A DNA stretch of 64,000 bases. It comes from Pontimicrobium sp. SW4. GTDB taxonomy: Bacteria; Bacteroidota; Bacteroidia; Flavobacteriales; Flavobacteriaceae. Below are positions 42,449 to 51,955 of the stretch, one piece after another; position 1 is the stretch's first letter; every line of letters starts with the position of its first letter. The translations under genes were made by a program, and so were the position numbers. Location of the stretch: positions 1,488,001 to 1,552,000 of the forward strand of contig NZ_CP157199.1 in the NCBI RefSeq assembly GCF_039954625.1, in the 5' to 3' direction. The notes beneath the pieces were generated by a model, which did not search any database, had not been told where the DNA came from, and was given only the letters and a program-made list of their open reading frames with translations.

Positions 42449-43141
42449 CTATTTTTTACCATGAGGACTGGATGTATAATAGTCTTTAAAACTAAATTTT
42501 CTATCCTCAAAGGTCGTGTGAAGTATTTTAAAATGTTTAATTCGATCTATTCTAAAGGCACGCATGTCTTTACGCAAGTGGCACCATGCTATTAAAATCC
42601 ACTTATTATCTGTAGAATACATAGCGCATGGTTCAATTTTTCGAAATGAAATATTTGAGTCATTAATTTTTTTATAATTAATTTCAACATAATTAAAATT
42701 AGTAATAGCCAATTGAATTTCTGATAAAATATTACTTTCTATACTTTCATGCTTTGTATTGAACACCACAATTTTATCGTTTAACAATTCACTTTTTTCT
42801 TGAATGGAGGTTCTGAATACTGATTTTATCTTAATCATAGCTTCATTAAATTCCTTTCTAAATGAAGTGTCTTTAGATTGATTTGCCAAATGCTGCGCAG
42901 TAATCAATGCATTAGCTTGTTTTTCAGAAAACTGTACTGGAGCTACTTGATAACCTTCCATAAGTGTATAGCCTCGACCTTCCAAAGTAATAATGGGCAC
43001 ACCAGCGGTTTCTAATTTACGTATGTCTCGGTAAATAGTTCGTACACTTACCTTATATCTATCAGCGAGTTCAGTAGCGGTAACAATACGCTTAGATTTT
43101 AAGAGCGTAAGTATAGAAATAAGTCGCGATAATTGATCCAT
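42449..43141 (-). CDS. HTH/WYL domain transcriptional regulator (YafY family)
   Basis: A 230-residue regulator. The N-terminal HTH_11 domain is ISILTLLKSKRIVTATELADRYKVSVRTIYRDIRKLETAGVPI. The C-terminal WYL domain contains YNKWILIAWCHLRKDMRAFRIDRIKHFKIL. It should bind DNA as a dimer and sense an unknown ligand through the WYL part. A 10-bp inverted repeat (43150-43184) directly upstream of its ATG overlaps its TATCTTTG box and is a likely auto-regulatory operator. The VOC gene is directly upstream on the same strand and may be its companion. Confidence 0.88.
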   Translation of the reverse strand: MDQLSRLISILTLLKSKRIVTATELADRYKVSVRTIYRDIRKLETAGVPIITLEGRGYTLMEGYQVAPVQFSEKQANALITAQHLANQSKDTSFRKEFNEAMIKIKSVFRTSIQEKSELLNDKIVVFNTKHESIESNILSEIQLAITNFNYVEINYKKINDSNISFRKIEPCAMYSTDNKWILIAWCHLRKDMRAFRIDRIKHFKILHTTFEDRKFSFKDYYTSSPHGKK

Positions 43142-43149
43142 AAAGATTC

Positions 43150-43184
43150 AAAGATAGTGAATCATAGCATGACCCACTATCTTT
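43150..43184 (-). promoter_or_regulatory. probable operator of the WYL regulator
   Basis: AAAGATAGTG (43150-43159) and CACTATCTTT (43175-43184) form a perfect 10-bp inverted repeat with a 15-base spacer. The left arm overlaps a minus-strand TATCTTTG box (43149-43156) 7 bases before the ATG. No T-run follows, so it is not a terminator. Confidence 0.5.
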
Positions 43185-43195
43185 ACAAATTAAGA

Positions 43196-43567
43196 TTAGT
43201 TCATAGAATGAAACGCTACTTTATTGCCTTCGGTATCTAAAAACTGAGCTATAAATCCATCTTCTCCAATAGCCGTTTTTGGCATCACAATTTTGCCTCC
43301 TGCTCGTTCAACTCTTGAAAGTGGTAATTCTAAATCTACACCTCCATTTAAGTATACTAATGAGCCTTCTTGAGAAGGTGCATATCCATCCATTTCAACA
43401 ATTCCACCACCAACACCTTGGCTTTCCTTGTCATGTGGCAATATACCATATTTCATACCTTCCATTGGAGCATCAATTACTTCTTCTCCCAAAATAATTG
43501 AATAGAACTTTTTTGCTCTGTCGAAATTTTTTACTGGAATTTCAAACCAGTTAACTGCATTTGTCAT
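43196..43567 (-). CDS. VOC family protein (glyoxalase/bleomycin-resistance-like)
   Basis: A 123-residue protein of the vicinal oxygen chelate superfamily. It starts WFEIPVKNFDRAKKFYSIILGEEV and ends FIAQFLDTEGNKVAFHS, with two beta-alpha-beta-beta-beta modules. It has the size and first motif of the small VOC group in Bacteroidota. Substrate and metal are unknown; activity as glyoxalase is not proven. It lies upstream of the WYL regulator on the same strand, with an operator-like palindrome between them. Confidence 0.85.
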   Translation of the reverse strand: MTNAVNWFEIPVKNFDRAKKFYSIILGEEVIDAPMEGMKYGILPHDKESQGVGGGIVEMDGYAPSQEGSLVYLNGGVDLELPLSRVERAGGKIVMPKTAIGEDGFIAQFLDTEGNKVAFHSMN

Positions 43568-43700
43568 TTGATTGTGTATTTATTTATTAAACATATTACA
43601 AATGTAGTTGCTGTTTTGTCACAACATGTCAGGGGTTATTGGAATTAAAATTTTAGTGATATACTACTAAGTATACTAAACATTCCTGAAATGTATATAT

Positions 43701-44108
43701 TCAAATAGAATCTTTTACCTCTAGACGATACTTTATTGTTAGTTTTTTGCGTCCCCATTCTCTAGCAGCTTTTACATCATTTCCCATATAAATATCAATG
43801 CGGTTTTGCCAACGTCTATTCATTTTGTCTTTAACGAGGTAAATACCTTCTAATCCCTCAATAGTAATTAGCGTATTGTGCTTTAAGCCTAAAGCCAATA
43901 AATCTCTAGACACAGCTATACATTTCATTGCTGGTTTTAAAGAATCACCAAATGCTGTAATATTTGGTTGCGAACTTGTTTGATATGCTAAGGAATTATA
44001 AGCAGTAGCAGTCACTTCTCTAGTTTGCCAAATGTACTTTTTGGAGTCTTTCTCGTTACAACTTATTAGAAGTCCAATAACACATAAAAAGTACAAACTA
44101 TTTCGCAT
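43701..44108 (-). CDS. 3D domain-containing lipoprotein
   Basis: A 135-residue lipoprotein with the lipid Cys near residue 17 (LLISCNE). The 3D domain (double-psi beta barrel, named for three aspartates) covers most of the protein: TATAYNSLAYQT, ITAFGDSLKPAMKCIAVSRDLLALGL, GIYLVKDKMNRRWQNRIDIYMG and AREWGRKKLTI. Aspartates of FGDSL, VKDKM and RIDIY fit the family. These domains occur in MltA-like lytic transglycosylases and are linked to peptidoglycan cleavage; here it is a stand-alone domain. Monocistronic, 58 bases downstream of the threonine aldolase gene. Confidence 0.85.
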   Translation of the reverse strand: MRNSLYFLCVIGLLISCNEKDSKKYIWQTREVTATAYNSLAYQTSSQPNITAFGDSLKPAMKCIAVSRDLLALGLKHNTLITIEGLEGIYLVKDKMNRRWQNRIDIYMGNDVKAAREWGRKKLTIKYRLEVKDSI

Positions 44109-44165
44109 AAACTAGTGTTGTAGTTTATTGAAGATACGAAATATTCCAAAAGTAGTTTATAGAGC

Positions 44166-45185
44166 CTATAAATTGCTAATGGTTGAAAGCAACTTCTCAT
44201 GCATCACATCAGTATAATCTAAATGCGTGACTATGCGTAGCTTTCCTCCTCCCATACCGATAATGTGAATGTTATTATCTGCTAATTTTTGAACAAAGTC
44301 TGTTTCGCTAATATCAGGATATAATTCAAAAATGATAATATTAGTTTCAATAGGTTCAACAATCTTTACAGCAGAAAGAGAACTTAACACCTCTCCTATC
44401 TCTTTCGCTTTTTTATGGTCTTCAGCTAATCTTTCAATATTGTTATCCAATGCATATAAACCAGCTGCTGCCAAATAACCTACTTGACGCATGCCTCCAC
44501 CAAATATCTTTCTAATTCTAATAGCACCATTCATGAGGTCTTCATCACCAACTAATACTGATCCAATTGGACAACCCAAACCTTTGCTTAAACACACCGA
44601 AATTGTATCGAACACTTCACCATATTGCTTTGCTGTTTCACTTTTTGTAACCAAAGCATTCCATAAACGTGCACCATCTAAATGATAGCCTAAATTATGG
44701 GTATCACAAACTGCTCTTATTTTTTTGATTTCCTCAAAATCCCAACAGGCCCCACCACCTTTGTTTGTCGTATTTTCAACTGCCACTAAACTTGTTAAAG
44801 GACTATGGTAAAAATCTGGAGGATTTATAGACTCTTCTACTTGTTGTGCAGTAAACATGCCTCTGTGTCCATCAATGAGTTTACACGACACGCCACTATT
44901 AAAAGACGCGCCTCCACCTTCGTAATTATATACATGTGCATATTTATCACATATTACTTGTTCCCCAGGATTAGTATGCAATTTAATGGCAGCTTGATTT
45001 GCCATACTTCCTGTAGGGAAAAACAACGCTGTTTTTTTACCAAACATTTTTGCAATACGTTCTTCTAACGCATTAACAGTTGGGTCTTCTTTATAAACAT
45101 CATCCCCAACTTGCGCATTCATCATAGCATCGAGCATGCCTTTTGTTGGCTTGGTAACTGTATCACTTCTTAAATCTATAATCAT
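44166..45185 (-). CDS. ltaE: low-specificity L-threonine aldolase
   Basis: A 339-residue type I-fold PLP enzyme that cleaves L-threonine or allo-threonine to glycine and acetaldehyde. The N terminus IDLRSDTVTKPTKGMLDAMMNAQVGDDVYKEDPTVNALEE is diagnostic. The PLP lysine is in VCLSKGLGCPIGSVLVG near residue 199. The block LDGARLWNA holds the PLP-nitrogen aspartate. Full length. It may supply glycine in the cytoplasm. The metalloprotease gene upstream ends in a terminator before it, so it probably has its own promoter. Confidence 0.93.
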   Translation of the reverse strand: MIIDLRSDTVTKPTKGMLDAMMNAQVGDDVYKEDPTVNALEERIAKMFGKKTALFFPTGSMANQAAIKLHTNPGEQVICDKYAHVYNYEGGGASFNSGVSCKLIDGHRGMFTAQQVEESINPPDFYHSPLTSLVAVENTTNKGGGACWDFEEIKKIRAVCDTHNLGYHLDGARLWNALVTKSETAKQYGEVFDTISVCLSKGLGCPIGSVLVGDEDLMNGAIRIRKIFGGGMRQVGYLAAAGLYALDNNIERLAEDHKKAKEIGEVLSSLSAVKIVEPIETNIIIFELYPDISETDFVQKLADNNIHIIGMGGGKLRIVTHLDYTDVMHEKLLSTISNL

Positions 45186-45208
45186 GCATTAAAAATAATT
45201 ATTTAAAA

Positions 45209-45238
45209 GAAAAAGACGAATTAAAATTCGTCTTTTTC
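45209..45238 (-). terminator. terminator after the zinc metalloprotease gene
   Basis: Arms GAAAAAGACGAATT (45209-45222) and AATTCGTCTTTTTC (45225-45238) with a two-base spacer. Confidence 0.85.
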
Positions 45239-45262
45239 AAAAATCATATATTCAATTTAACT

Positions 45263-47662
45263 TTAGTCTAAACCATTGTAGTTGCAAATACCACTACCAA
45301 TTGGAGAACCATCAGGAATTCCAGGTGATGAAGGTAATTTGAAATCATTTGGATTATCACCAAACTGCTTTATCAATAACATATATTGCATTTTATATGT
45401 TTCGGTACTAAATGACATCATTGCAATATCTCTAACAGCTTTATTCGCAATCGCTTTTACTTGAAAGAATGATTGGTCACTTGTAGCAAGATTCATTATA
45501 TACTTTAAGACATTTAGATTAATCATTTGTTGAACTTCACTTAAATAAGCATCCTTATGAGTTTTCTTAAATGAATTATCTATTAATGTTTTTAATAATT
45601 CATCAAATCCTAATTGCTTGCTATCTAAACTTTTTTGTTGAATCATTCTGTTTGCACGTTGCGGATGCAACAGTAATTTCAATGTCATATCACTAGCTGT
45701 AGACGCTGCACTTAAAGGATCAAACGCAACTCCTGTCATTCCATTAAAAGATTCTCTACTTCTTCCATACCCAGCTGCTCGTGGTGGAAATAAACTAAGC
45801 TTACTTTTTGGAATTGCCAAGGTATTGGCATCAATCGTTTTTAATAAAGCATTTAATGCTGCTTTTTGTGAAGAAATGTCTATGCTTTTAACCGTTAATT
45901 GTCCATCACCTTTTACAGCATAATTATAATCTAAACCTCCTACAACTTTCGATGCAGCTTCAGCTTGATAACGATGGAAAAAATATAGTGGTACAAATAC
46001 ATCTTCTAGCATAGAATAAGGCTCATTAGTACGAATATTATCTACTGAAAAATTAGAGATTGCTTTTTCTCTTACTGCTAATACATTATTTAATTCTTCT
46101 GATGCGCTTTTACCATTATCCCATAAATGCGCTAAAGCATGTGCACCTCCTTGCGCTCTTGCATCACTATCGGTAATAAAACGAAGTCCATCGCTTTTAG
46201 CTTTATCTAAAATCTTGTTTAATTCTGCTCTTTCATTAGCGTTTTTATCAAACTCTGAATGACTATAAGCTACAGTTACTTTATCCCAATCGCCAATTCC
46301 AACTGCATAAGCATTACTTAAATCTACTTCACCATTTTTTAACGTAACTGTTGGATGCGGATAATCCATTACTGAAGCTCTTCCATTAGTACTTGCAGCA
46401 AAATTATGTGCAAAACCAATAGTATGTCCAATTTCATGCGCGCTTAATTGTCTAATTCTGGCCAATGCCATTTCTAACATTGGTTGGTAATTATCATCAC
46501 GATCAGCAAATGGTTTATTTAATAGTGCTTGAGCAATTAAAAAATCTTGACGCACTCTCAAGCTTCCTAAACTTACGTGACCTTTTATAATTTCTCCGGT
46601 TCTTGGGTCAGTAACACTTCCTCCATAACTCCAACCTCTTGTAGAGCGATGTACCCATTGTATCACATTATATCTGCAGTCCATAGGGTCTGCATCATTT
46701 GGTAGCATTTTTACTTGAAAAGCATTAATAAAACCTGCAGCTTCATAAGCTTCATTCCACCATTTAGCACCATCTAGTAAAGCAGAACGAATAGGTTCTG
46801 GTGTACCATTATCTAAATAATATACAATTGGCTCTACCACTTCACTTTTTGCAGCTCCTGGATTCTTTTTTTGTAATCTATGACGAATAATGTAACGCTT
46901 TCTAATTTGCTCTTGTACTGGTGTTGAATAATCCATATAAGACATAGAAATAGCGCCACTTCTAGGGTCAAATTCACGAGGTTTATAATTGTTGTCTGGA
47001 AGCTCAATAAAAGAGTGATGTTGGGTCACTGTTACCAATGAAGCTGTAGGTGTAACGCTTCTAATATTTCTTCCAGTTGGTCGCCCACTAAAGGTTAACA
47101 TCACATCAAACTCAATATTTTTCGGAAATGCTTTTGTGCGCTCCATATTTAAAGCACTCTTGCTTTTGTCTAAACTATAAGTTCCTTCTCCTCTTAATCT
47201 TCCAGCTACACCATGTGTGTCTTGCATTAAAAATGGTGTAATATCTATTATATAACTATCATCTCGAGTCTCTTCTATTTTAAAGCCATAAATAACAGAT
47301 TTTGCAAAGGCCTGCTCTATACTTTTTCGTTCTTGCTCATTATCTGTAAGTGCTCTATAACTTTGATTTGGTTGAATTAACATAAGCTTGTTACCCATTT
47401 TAACAAACTTTACTACACGATCATTTCCTAATTGACCTCTATCTAGACCAATATCATTGGATCCAATACCGCTTGATAAGGAGTTTACATATAAAAATTC
47501 TTTATCCAAATCTTTAACCTCCAAATACATTTTATCCTGAGATTCTTCGTAGAAAAAATTAAAATACCCATTGAAATTTTGAAGTTTTTTTTCACTAAAC
47601 GACTGAGAAAATGCTAAACTTGAGCATAAAAACAGCATAAATAATACACTATATTTTTTCAT
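45263..47662 (-). CDS. secreted zinc-dependent metalloprotease (DUF5117/DUF4953 family)
   Basis: A 799-residue protein with a signal peptide ending near residue 19 (LAFSQ). The extended zinc motif HEIGHTIGFAHN (HExxHxxGxxH) lies near residue 405, as in metzincins. Family blocks in the first half are RYIIRHRLQKKNPGAAKSEVVEPIVYYLDNGTPEPIR and DPRTGEIIKGHVSLGSLRVRQDFL. The N-terminal DUF5118-like and central DUF5117 parts and the C-terminal DUF4953 part make the usual architecture of this Bacteroidota family. It acts outside the cytoplasm; the substrate is unknown. Monocistronic. A GTTAGCT/AGCTAAC hairpin lies in its presumed leader. Confidence 0.9.
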   Translation of the reverse strand: MKKYSVLFMLFLCSSLAFSQSFSEKKLQNFNGYFNFFYEESQDKMYLEVKDLDKEFLYVNSLSSGIGSNDIGLDRGQLGNDRVVKFVKMGNKLMLIQPNQSYRALTDNEQERKSIEQAFAKSVIYGFKIEETRDDSYIIDITPFLMQDTHGVAGRLRGEGTYSLDKSKSALNMERTKAFPKNIEFDVMLTFSGRPTGRNIRSVTPTASLVTVTQHHSFIELPDNNYKPREFDPRSGAISMSYMDYSTPVQEQIRKRYIIRHRLQKKNPGAAKSEVVEPIVYYLDNGTPEPIRSALLDGAKWWNEAYEAAGFINAFQVKMLPNDADPMDCRYNVIQWVHRSTRGWSYGGSVTDPRTGEIIKGHVSLGSLRVRQDFLIAQALLNKPFADRDDNYQPMLEMALARIRQLSAHEIGHTIGFAHNFAASTNGRASVMDYPHPTVTLKNGEVDLSNAYAVGIGDWDKVTVAYSHSEFDKNANERAELNKILDKAKSDGLRFITDSDARAQGGAHALAHLWDNGKSASEELNNVLAVREKAISNFSVDNIRTNEPYSMLEDVFVPLYFFHRYQAEAASKVVGGLDYNYAVKGDGQLTVKSIDISSQKAALNALLKTIDANTLAIPKSKLSLFPPRAAGYGRSRESFNGMTGVAFDPLSAASTASDMTLKLLLHPQRANRMIQQKSLDSKQLGFDELLKTLIDNSFKKTHKDAYLSEVQQMINLNVLKYIMNLATSDQSFFQVKAIANKAVRDIAMMSFSTETYKMQYMLLIKQFGDNPNDFKLPSSPGIPDGSPIGSGICNYNGLD

Positions 47663-47857
47663 TAATATTGGTTTTTAGTTAGCTACATTATAGAGCTAAC
47701 ATGGTTGGTAATTTACTCTAATTGAGTGTTTTTTTGATATTATAAGTACATAAAACTACATAATTATCTTATTACTAAAAAAGAGTATAATGCTCTTTTA
47801 AAAACTTTAACATTTTAAAATATAGTCACATATATTTTGTCTAACCTATTTAAATTA

Positions 47858-47865
47858 TATTTTTG
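47858..47865 (+). promoter_or_regulatory. -7 promoter box for prfB
   Basis: TATTTTTG, a TAnnTTTG match, 17 bases before the prfB ATG at 47883. Confidence 0.5.
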
Positions 47866-47882
47866 CCTTAAATAGCAAAATT

Positions 47883-48990
47883 ATGGTAACATCTGACCAA
47901 ATAAAAGATCTCAACACACGCCTTGATAAACTAAGGCACTATCTTTGACATAGATGCCAAACTTATAGAGATTCAAAACGAAGAAGAGCAAACATTTGAT
48001 CCTAATTTCTGGAATAACTCTAAGCAAGCTGAAATTGTTATGAAATCTCTTCGTGAGAAAAAAAGTTGGCTACAAGAGTATAAAGCCTCAAAAACTTTTG
48101 TGGAAGATCTCGAAGTGATTTACGAATTTTTTAAAGAAGACGAAGCCTCAGCTGAAGATGTCGAGAACAGATACAATAAAGCCCTAGAGCAAATTGAAAA
48201 CCTAGAGTTTAAAAACATGTTGTCCGATGAAGGAGATAGCTTAAGTGCTGTATTACAAATAACCGCAGGCGCAGGTGGAACAGAAAGTTGTGATTGGGCA
48301 CAAATGCTTATGCGTATGTACTTAATGTATGCTGAAAAATGTGGTCATAAAGTAAAAGAGTTAAACTACCAAGAAGGTGACGTTGCTGGTATAAAAACTG
48401 TAACCTTAGAGATTGAAGGTAATTTTGCTTTTGGATGGTTAAAAGGAGAAAATGGTGTCCATCGTTTGGTAAGAATTTCTCCATTTGATAGCAATGCAAA
48501 ACGCCATACAAGTTTTGCTTCAGTTTATGTATATCCTCTAGTTGATGACACTATTGAAATTGACATAAATCCGGCAGACATAGAAATTACAACTGCACGT
48601 TCTAGTGGTGCTGGAGGGCAAAATGTCAATAAAGTTGAAACTAAAGTACAGCTAACTCATAAGCCAACAGGTATTCAAATTTCATGTTCAGAAACAAGAT
48701 CACAGCATGATAATAGATCTCGAGCTTTACAAATGCTAAAATCTCAGCTTTATGAGATTGAACTTAAAAAGCAATTGGCGCAACGTGAAGACATTGAAGC
48801 TGGAAAAATGAAGATTGAGTGGGGAAGCCAAATACGTAACTATGTCATGCATCCTTATAAATTAGTGAAAGATGTACGAACAGGTCACGAAACTGGTAAT
48901 GTTGATGCTGTTATGGATGGCCATATAGATGCCTTTTTAAAATCTTACCTCATGATGATGGGACAAAATACAGAAAGTAAAACCTTATAA
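47883..48990 (+). CDS. prfB: peptide chain release factor 2 with programmed +1 frameshift
   Basis: RF2 ends translation at UGA and UAA by releasing the peptide on the ribosome. The first reading frame begins at 47883 and stops after 21 codons at CTT TGA C (47943-47949). A +1 shift at this site joins [22 protein letters not shown] and the rest, giving a protein of 368 residues of normal length. CTTTGAC and the preceding AGG (three codons upstream of CTT) are the known RF2 autoregulatory features, so the UGA is read when RF2 is short. The peptide-release motif [18 protein letters not shown] contains GGQ. ArsC-like ORF follows 2 bases after the stop. Confidence 0.96.
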
Positions 48991-48992
48991 TT

Positions 48993-49334
48993 ATGATAAA
49001 AATATACCATAATAATAGATGTAGTAAATCTCGATGTGGACTTCAAATATTAGAAGACTCTGGTAAAGAGTTTGAGGTTATAAAATACTTAGATGATTCG
49101 CCAACAGCAAAAGAACTGAAAAGCATAATTAGCTTATTAGGTATTTCACCGTTAGAGTTGGTTAGAAAGAATGAAGCTATTTGGAAAGAAAACTATAAAG
49201 GAAAAATTCTCTCCGACGATGCCGTTATAGAAGCAATGATCAAACATCCAAAACTTATAGAGCGTCCTATAATCATTAATGGTAATAAAGCTGTTATTGG
49301 TCGTCCTCCCGAATGCATTTTAGATATCTTATAA
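48993..49334 (+). CDS. ArsC family reductase (glutaredoxin-dependent arsenate reductase-like)
   Basis: A 113-residue thioredoxin-fold protein. The start KIYHNNRCSKSRCGLQIL has the nucleophile Cys10 in the family position, with an additional Cys15. The end RPIIINGNKAVIGRPPECILDIL matches the ArsC/YffB group. No ars operon genes are nearby. It starts 2 bases after prfB, so it is cotranscribed with it. The reductase substrate is unknown; an arsenate role is possible but not supported by context. Confidence 0.88.
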   Translation: MIKIYHNNRCSKSRCGLQILEDSGKEFEVIKYLDDSPTAKELKSIISLLGISPLELVRKNEAIWKENYKGKILSDDAVIEAMIKHPKLIERPIIINGNKAVIGRPPECILDIL

Positions 49335-49407
49335 GGATATCTTATAGTTTGATAATGTGTTATTTTCTTTTAACAAAAGTTTAACCAAACCAAGTTAAAC
49401 CTTACTC

Positions 49408-49415
49408 TAATTTTG
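49408..49415 (+). promoter_or_regulatory. -7 promoter box for the outer-membrane receptor gene
   Basis: TAATTTTG, a TAnnTTTG match, 25 bases before the ATG at 49441. Confidence 0.55.
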
Positions 49416-49440
49416 CGGTCTAAATTGCAAAAAATCACAC

Positions 49441-51876
49441 ATGAACAAACTATCTCTAACCATCCTTTTCATAGGATTATTTGTAAACAATGCAATTGCA
49501 CAACAAAGACCAAGTCATACAAATGTGCTAAAAGATGTCAAAATAACTGGTAAGGTTATTGACAAAGTAACTAAAGAACCTCTAGAATATGCCACAGTAG
49601 CTTTTTTTAGCAAACAACAAAATAAAATAGTTACAGGTGGTATTACCGATATGAAAGGAAGTTTTAGTATTCCAGTTCCTGCTGGAGTCTATGATATTTC
49701 TATAGAATACATTTCGTTTAAGAAAATTACCTTAGCAGATCGCCAGTTACTGGAAGACTTAGGTCTAGGAACTTTCGAAATGGAAATCGATGCACAATCA
49801 CTTGGCGAAGTAGAAGTTATTGCAGAAAAAACAACCGTTGAAATTCGTTTAGACAAAAAGATTTACAACGTAGGTAAAGATCTTACCGTAAGTGGAGGTA
49901 CCGTAAGTGATGTTTTAGATAACGTTCCTTCGGTCTCAGTAGATGTTGAAGGTAACGTAGCTTTAAGAGGCAATGATAATGTGCAAATTCTGATTAACGG
50001 AAAGCCATCAGGACTTGTTGGATTAAACTCAACAGATGCATTACGTCAATTGCCTGCAGAATCAATAGAAAAGGTAGAGGTAATTACATCGCCATCCGCT
50101 CGATATGAATCAGAAGGAACTGCAGGGATTTTAAATATCATCTTACGTAGAAGTAAATTACAAGGATTCAATGGCGCAATAACATTAAATGCTGGCCATC
50201 CAGATTCGTATGGCGTTTCAGGAAATGTAAACTATAGAACTGGAGATTTAAACATTTTTAATACCTCTGGATATAGATATAGTGATTCTCCTGGAGATGG
50301 GTTATCATTAACAGAATATTTGTTAACTGGTAATTTTATGGATGAATTTAGAGAAACCGAACGTGTTAGGAAAGGATTTAACACCAATTTTGGCGTAGAA
50401 TGGTATATCAACGATTCGGCATCGTTAACTAACTCTATTGTATATAGAGATAGTGATAATGAAAGTAGAACACTTAACAAAACTTTTTTCTATGACGAAA
50501 ATAGAGTTTTAACAAGTCAAGGGTTTCGCTTAGACCCAGAGTTTTCAGATAGTAAAACTATACAGTACACTAGTAATTTTACAAAAAACTTTAAAAACGA
50601 TGCTAAGTTCACTGCTGAGTTTCAATATGAAGAAAGTGATGAAGATGAAGCATCTGATGTAATTGCTAATGATGTTAATTCAGAAAAAGTTGCAACCTTG
50701 AATAATCAAAACCGTATTTTATTACAGGCTGATTATGTATTACCAATTGGCGAAAACACACAGTTTGAAATAGGGTATCGTGGCGGTTTCCAAGATAATA
50801 TTACAGATTATACTGTAGATTCTTTAGATACTAATTTAAATCAATTTGTAAAAGACCAAAACTTATCAAACGTATTAAATTATAAAGAAGATATTAATGC
50901 ACTTTACACTCAGTATGGAACCAAACTAAGTAAGTTTTCATTTTTACTGGGTTTACGTATGGAAAACACAAGAATAACAATCGACCAGCCGACAAGTGGA
51001 GATTATAAAAAGAAAAATTATACAGGTTTATTTCCTACGGTTAATTTAAACTTTGAAATAAGTGAAAAAGAAAACATTACGTTAGGATATAGTAGACGAT
51101 TACGCCGTCCACGTTCAAGAATGATTAATCCTTTCCCTTCAAGATCTAGTGTTACTAGTATTTTTACTGGTAATCCAGACTTAGACCCAACCTATTCGGG
51201 GACTTATGATTTAGGCTACTTAAATCGTTTTGGAAAGTTTGTATTAAGTACCTCTATTTATCATACACACTCTAAAAATTCATGGAACTTTATAAGTTTT
51301 GATTCTGGCGAAACTGTTGAAGTTAATGGCGAATTTGTAAACGTGATTCAAAGGTCACCAATAAATTTATCAACAAACGATCGTTACGGTTATGAATTTA
51401 ACTTAACATATAGTCCAAATAGAGATTGGCGTATTAATGGTGATTTTAACTTTTTCAAATCTATAGATAGAGGTGATTTTAATGGACAAAATTTTGATAA
51501 TGAAAATGTTAGCTATAGAGCACGTTTAAGTAATAAATACACATTACCATTAAAAATAGATTGGCAAACTACTATATCATATAGAGGTCCTAGCGAATCT
51601 GCACAATCTAAGAGTAAAGGTGTTCTTTCTACAAACATGGCATTTAGTAAAGATGTATTTAAAGGTAATGGATCTATCTCAGCTAGAGTAAGTGATTTGT
51701 TTAATACAAATAAGCGTCAATCTGATACATTTACGCCAACATATAATAGCTACAGTGAATATAGATGGAGACAACGTAGTTTTAACTTGTCTTTTACATA
51801 TAGATTTAATCAGAAAAAGCAACGTCAAAGAAGTGGTGAAGATTTTGGTGGTGGTGATGAAGAAATGATGTTCTAG
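49441..51876 (+). CDS. TonB-dependent receptor-like outer-membrane protein (OMP_b-brl_2)
   Basis: An 811-residue outer-membrane protein. A signal peptide ends near residue 20 (AIAQ). Residues 30-115 form a carboxypeptidase-regulatory-like beta domain (ITGKVIDKVTKEPLEYATVAFFS). A TonB plug follows (VSDVLDNVPSVSVDVEGNVALRGNDNVQILINGKPSG). The rest is a barrel of the OMP_b-brl_2 type, with YSRRLRRPRSRMINPFPS and an end in SFTYRFNQKKQRQRSG. The C terminus runs on into an acidic and glycine-rich tail, GEDFGGGDEEMMF. No TonB box is obvious. It is usually monocistronic, as here, and its ligand is unknown. Confidence 0.88.
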   Translation: MNKLSLTILFIGLFVNNAIAQQRPSHTNVLKDVKITGKVIDKVTKEPLEYATVAFFSKQQNKIVTGGITDMKGSFSIPVPAGVYDISIEYISFKKITLADRQLLEDLGLGTFEMEIDAQSLGEVEVIAEKTTVEIRLDKKIYNVGKDLTVSGGTVSDVLDNVPSVSVDVEGNVALRGNDNVQILINGKPSGLVGLNSTDALRQLPAESIEKVEVITSPSARYESEGTAGILNIILRRSKLQGFNGAITLNAGHPDSYGVSGNVNYRTGDLNIFNTSGYRYSDSPGDGLSLTEYLLTGNFMDEFRETERVRKGFNTNFGVEWYINDSASLTNSIVYRDSDNESRTLNKTFFYDENRVLTSQGFRLDPEFSDSKTIQYTSNFTKNFKNDAKFTAEFQYEESDEDEASDVIANDVNSEKVATLNNQNRILLQADYVLPIGENTQFEIGYRGGFQDNITDYTVDSLDTNLNQFVKDQNLSNVLNYKEDINALYTQYGTKLSKFSFLLGLRMENTRITIDQPTSGDYKKKNYTGLFPTVNLNFEISEKENITLGYSRRLRRPRSRMINPFPSRSSVTSIFTGNPDLDPTYSGTYDLGYLNRFGKFVLSTSIYHTHSKNSWNFISFDSGETVEVNGEFVNVIQRSPINLSTNDRYGYEFNLTYSPNRDWRINGDFNFFKSIDRGDFNGQNFDNENVSYRARLSNKYTLPLKIDWQTTISYRGPSESAQSKSKGVLSTNMAFSKDVFKGNGSISARVSDLFNTNKRQSDTFTPTYNSYSEYRWRQRSFNLSFTYRFNQKKQRQRSGEDFGGGDEEMMF

Positions 51877-51907
51877 AGAAAGCTAGAATTAGAAAATATA
51901 TGAAACT

Positions 51908-51938
51908 AAAAAAGGAAGCCAATTGGCTTCCTTTTTTT
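51908..51938. terminator. bidirectional palindromic terminator
   Basis: GGAAGCCAATTGGCTTCC (51914-51931) is a perfect palindrome flanked by A6 and T7 runs, between convergent genes. Confidence 0.9.
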
Positions 51939-51955
51939 ATATGATAAACACAAAA

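Noticed and set aside
48993..49334. Part of an arsenic-resistance operon
   Set aside because: Only an ArsC-like thiol reductase is present behind prfB; no arsB, arsR or acr3-like genes are near, so the name is a family label only.
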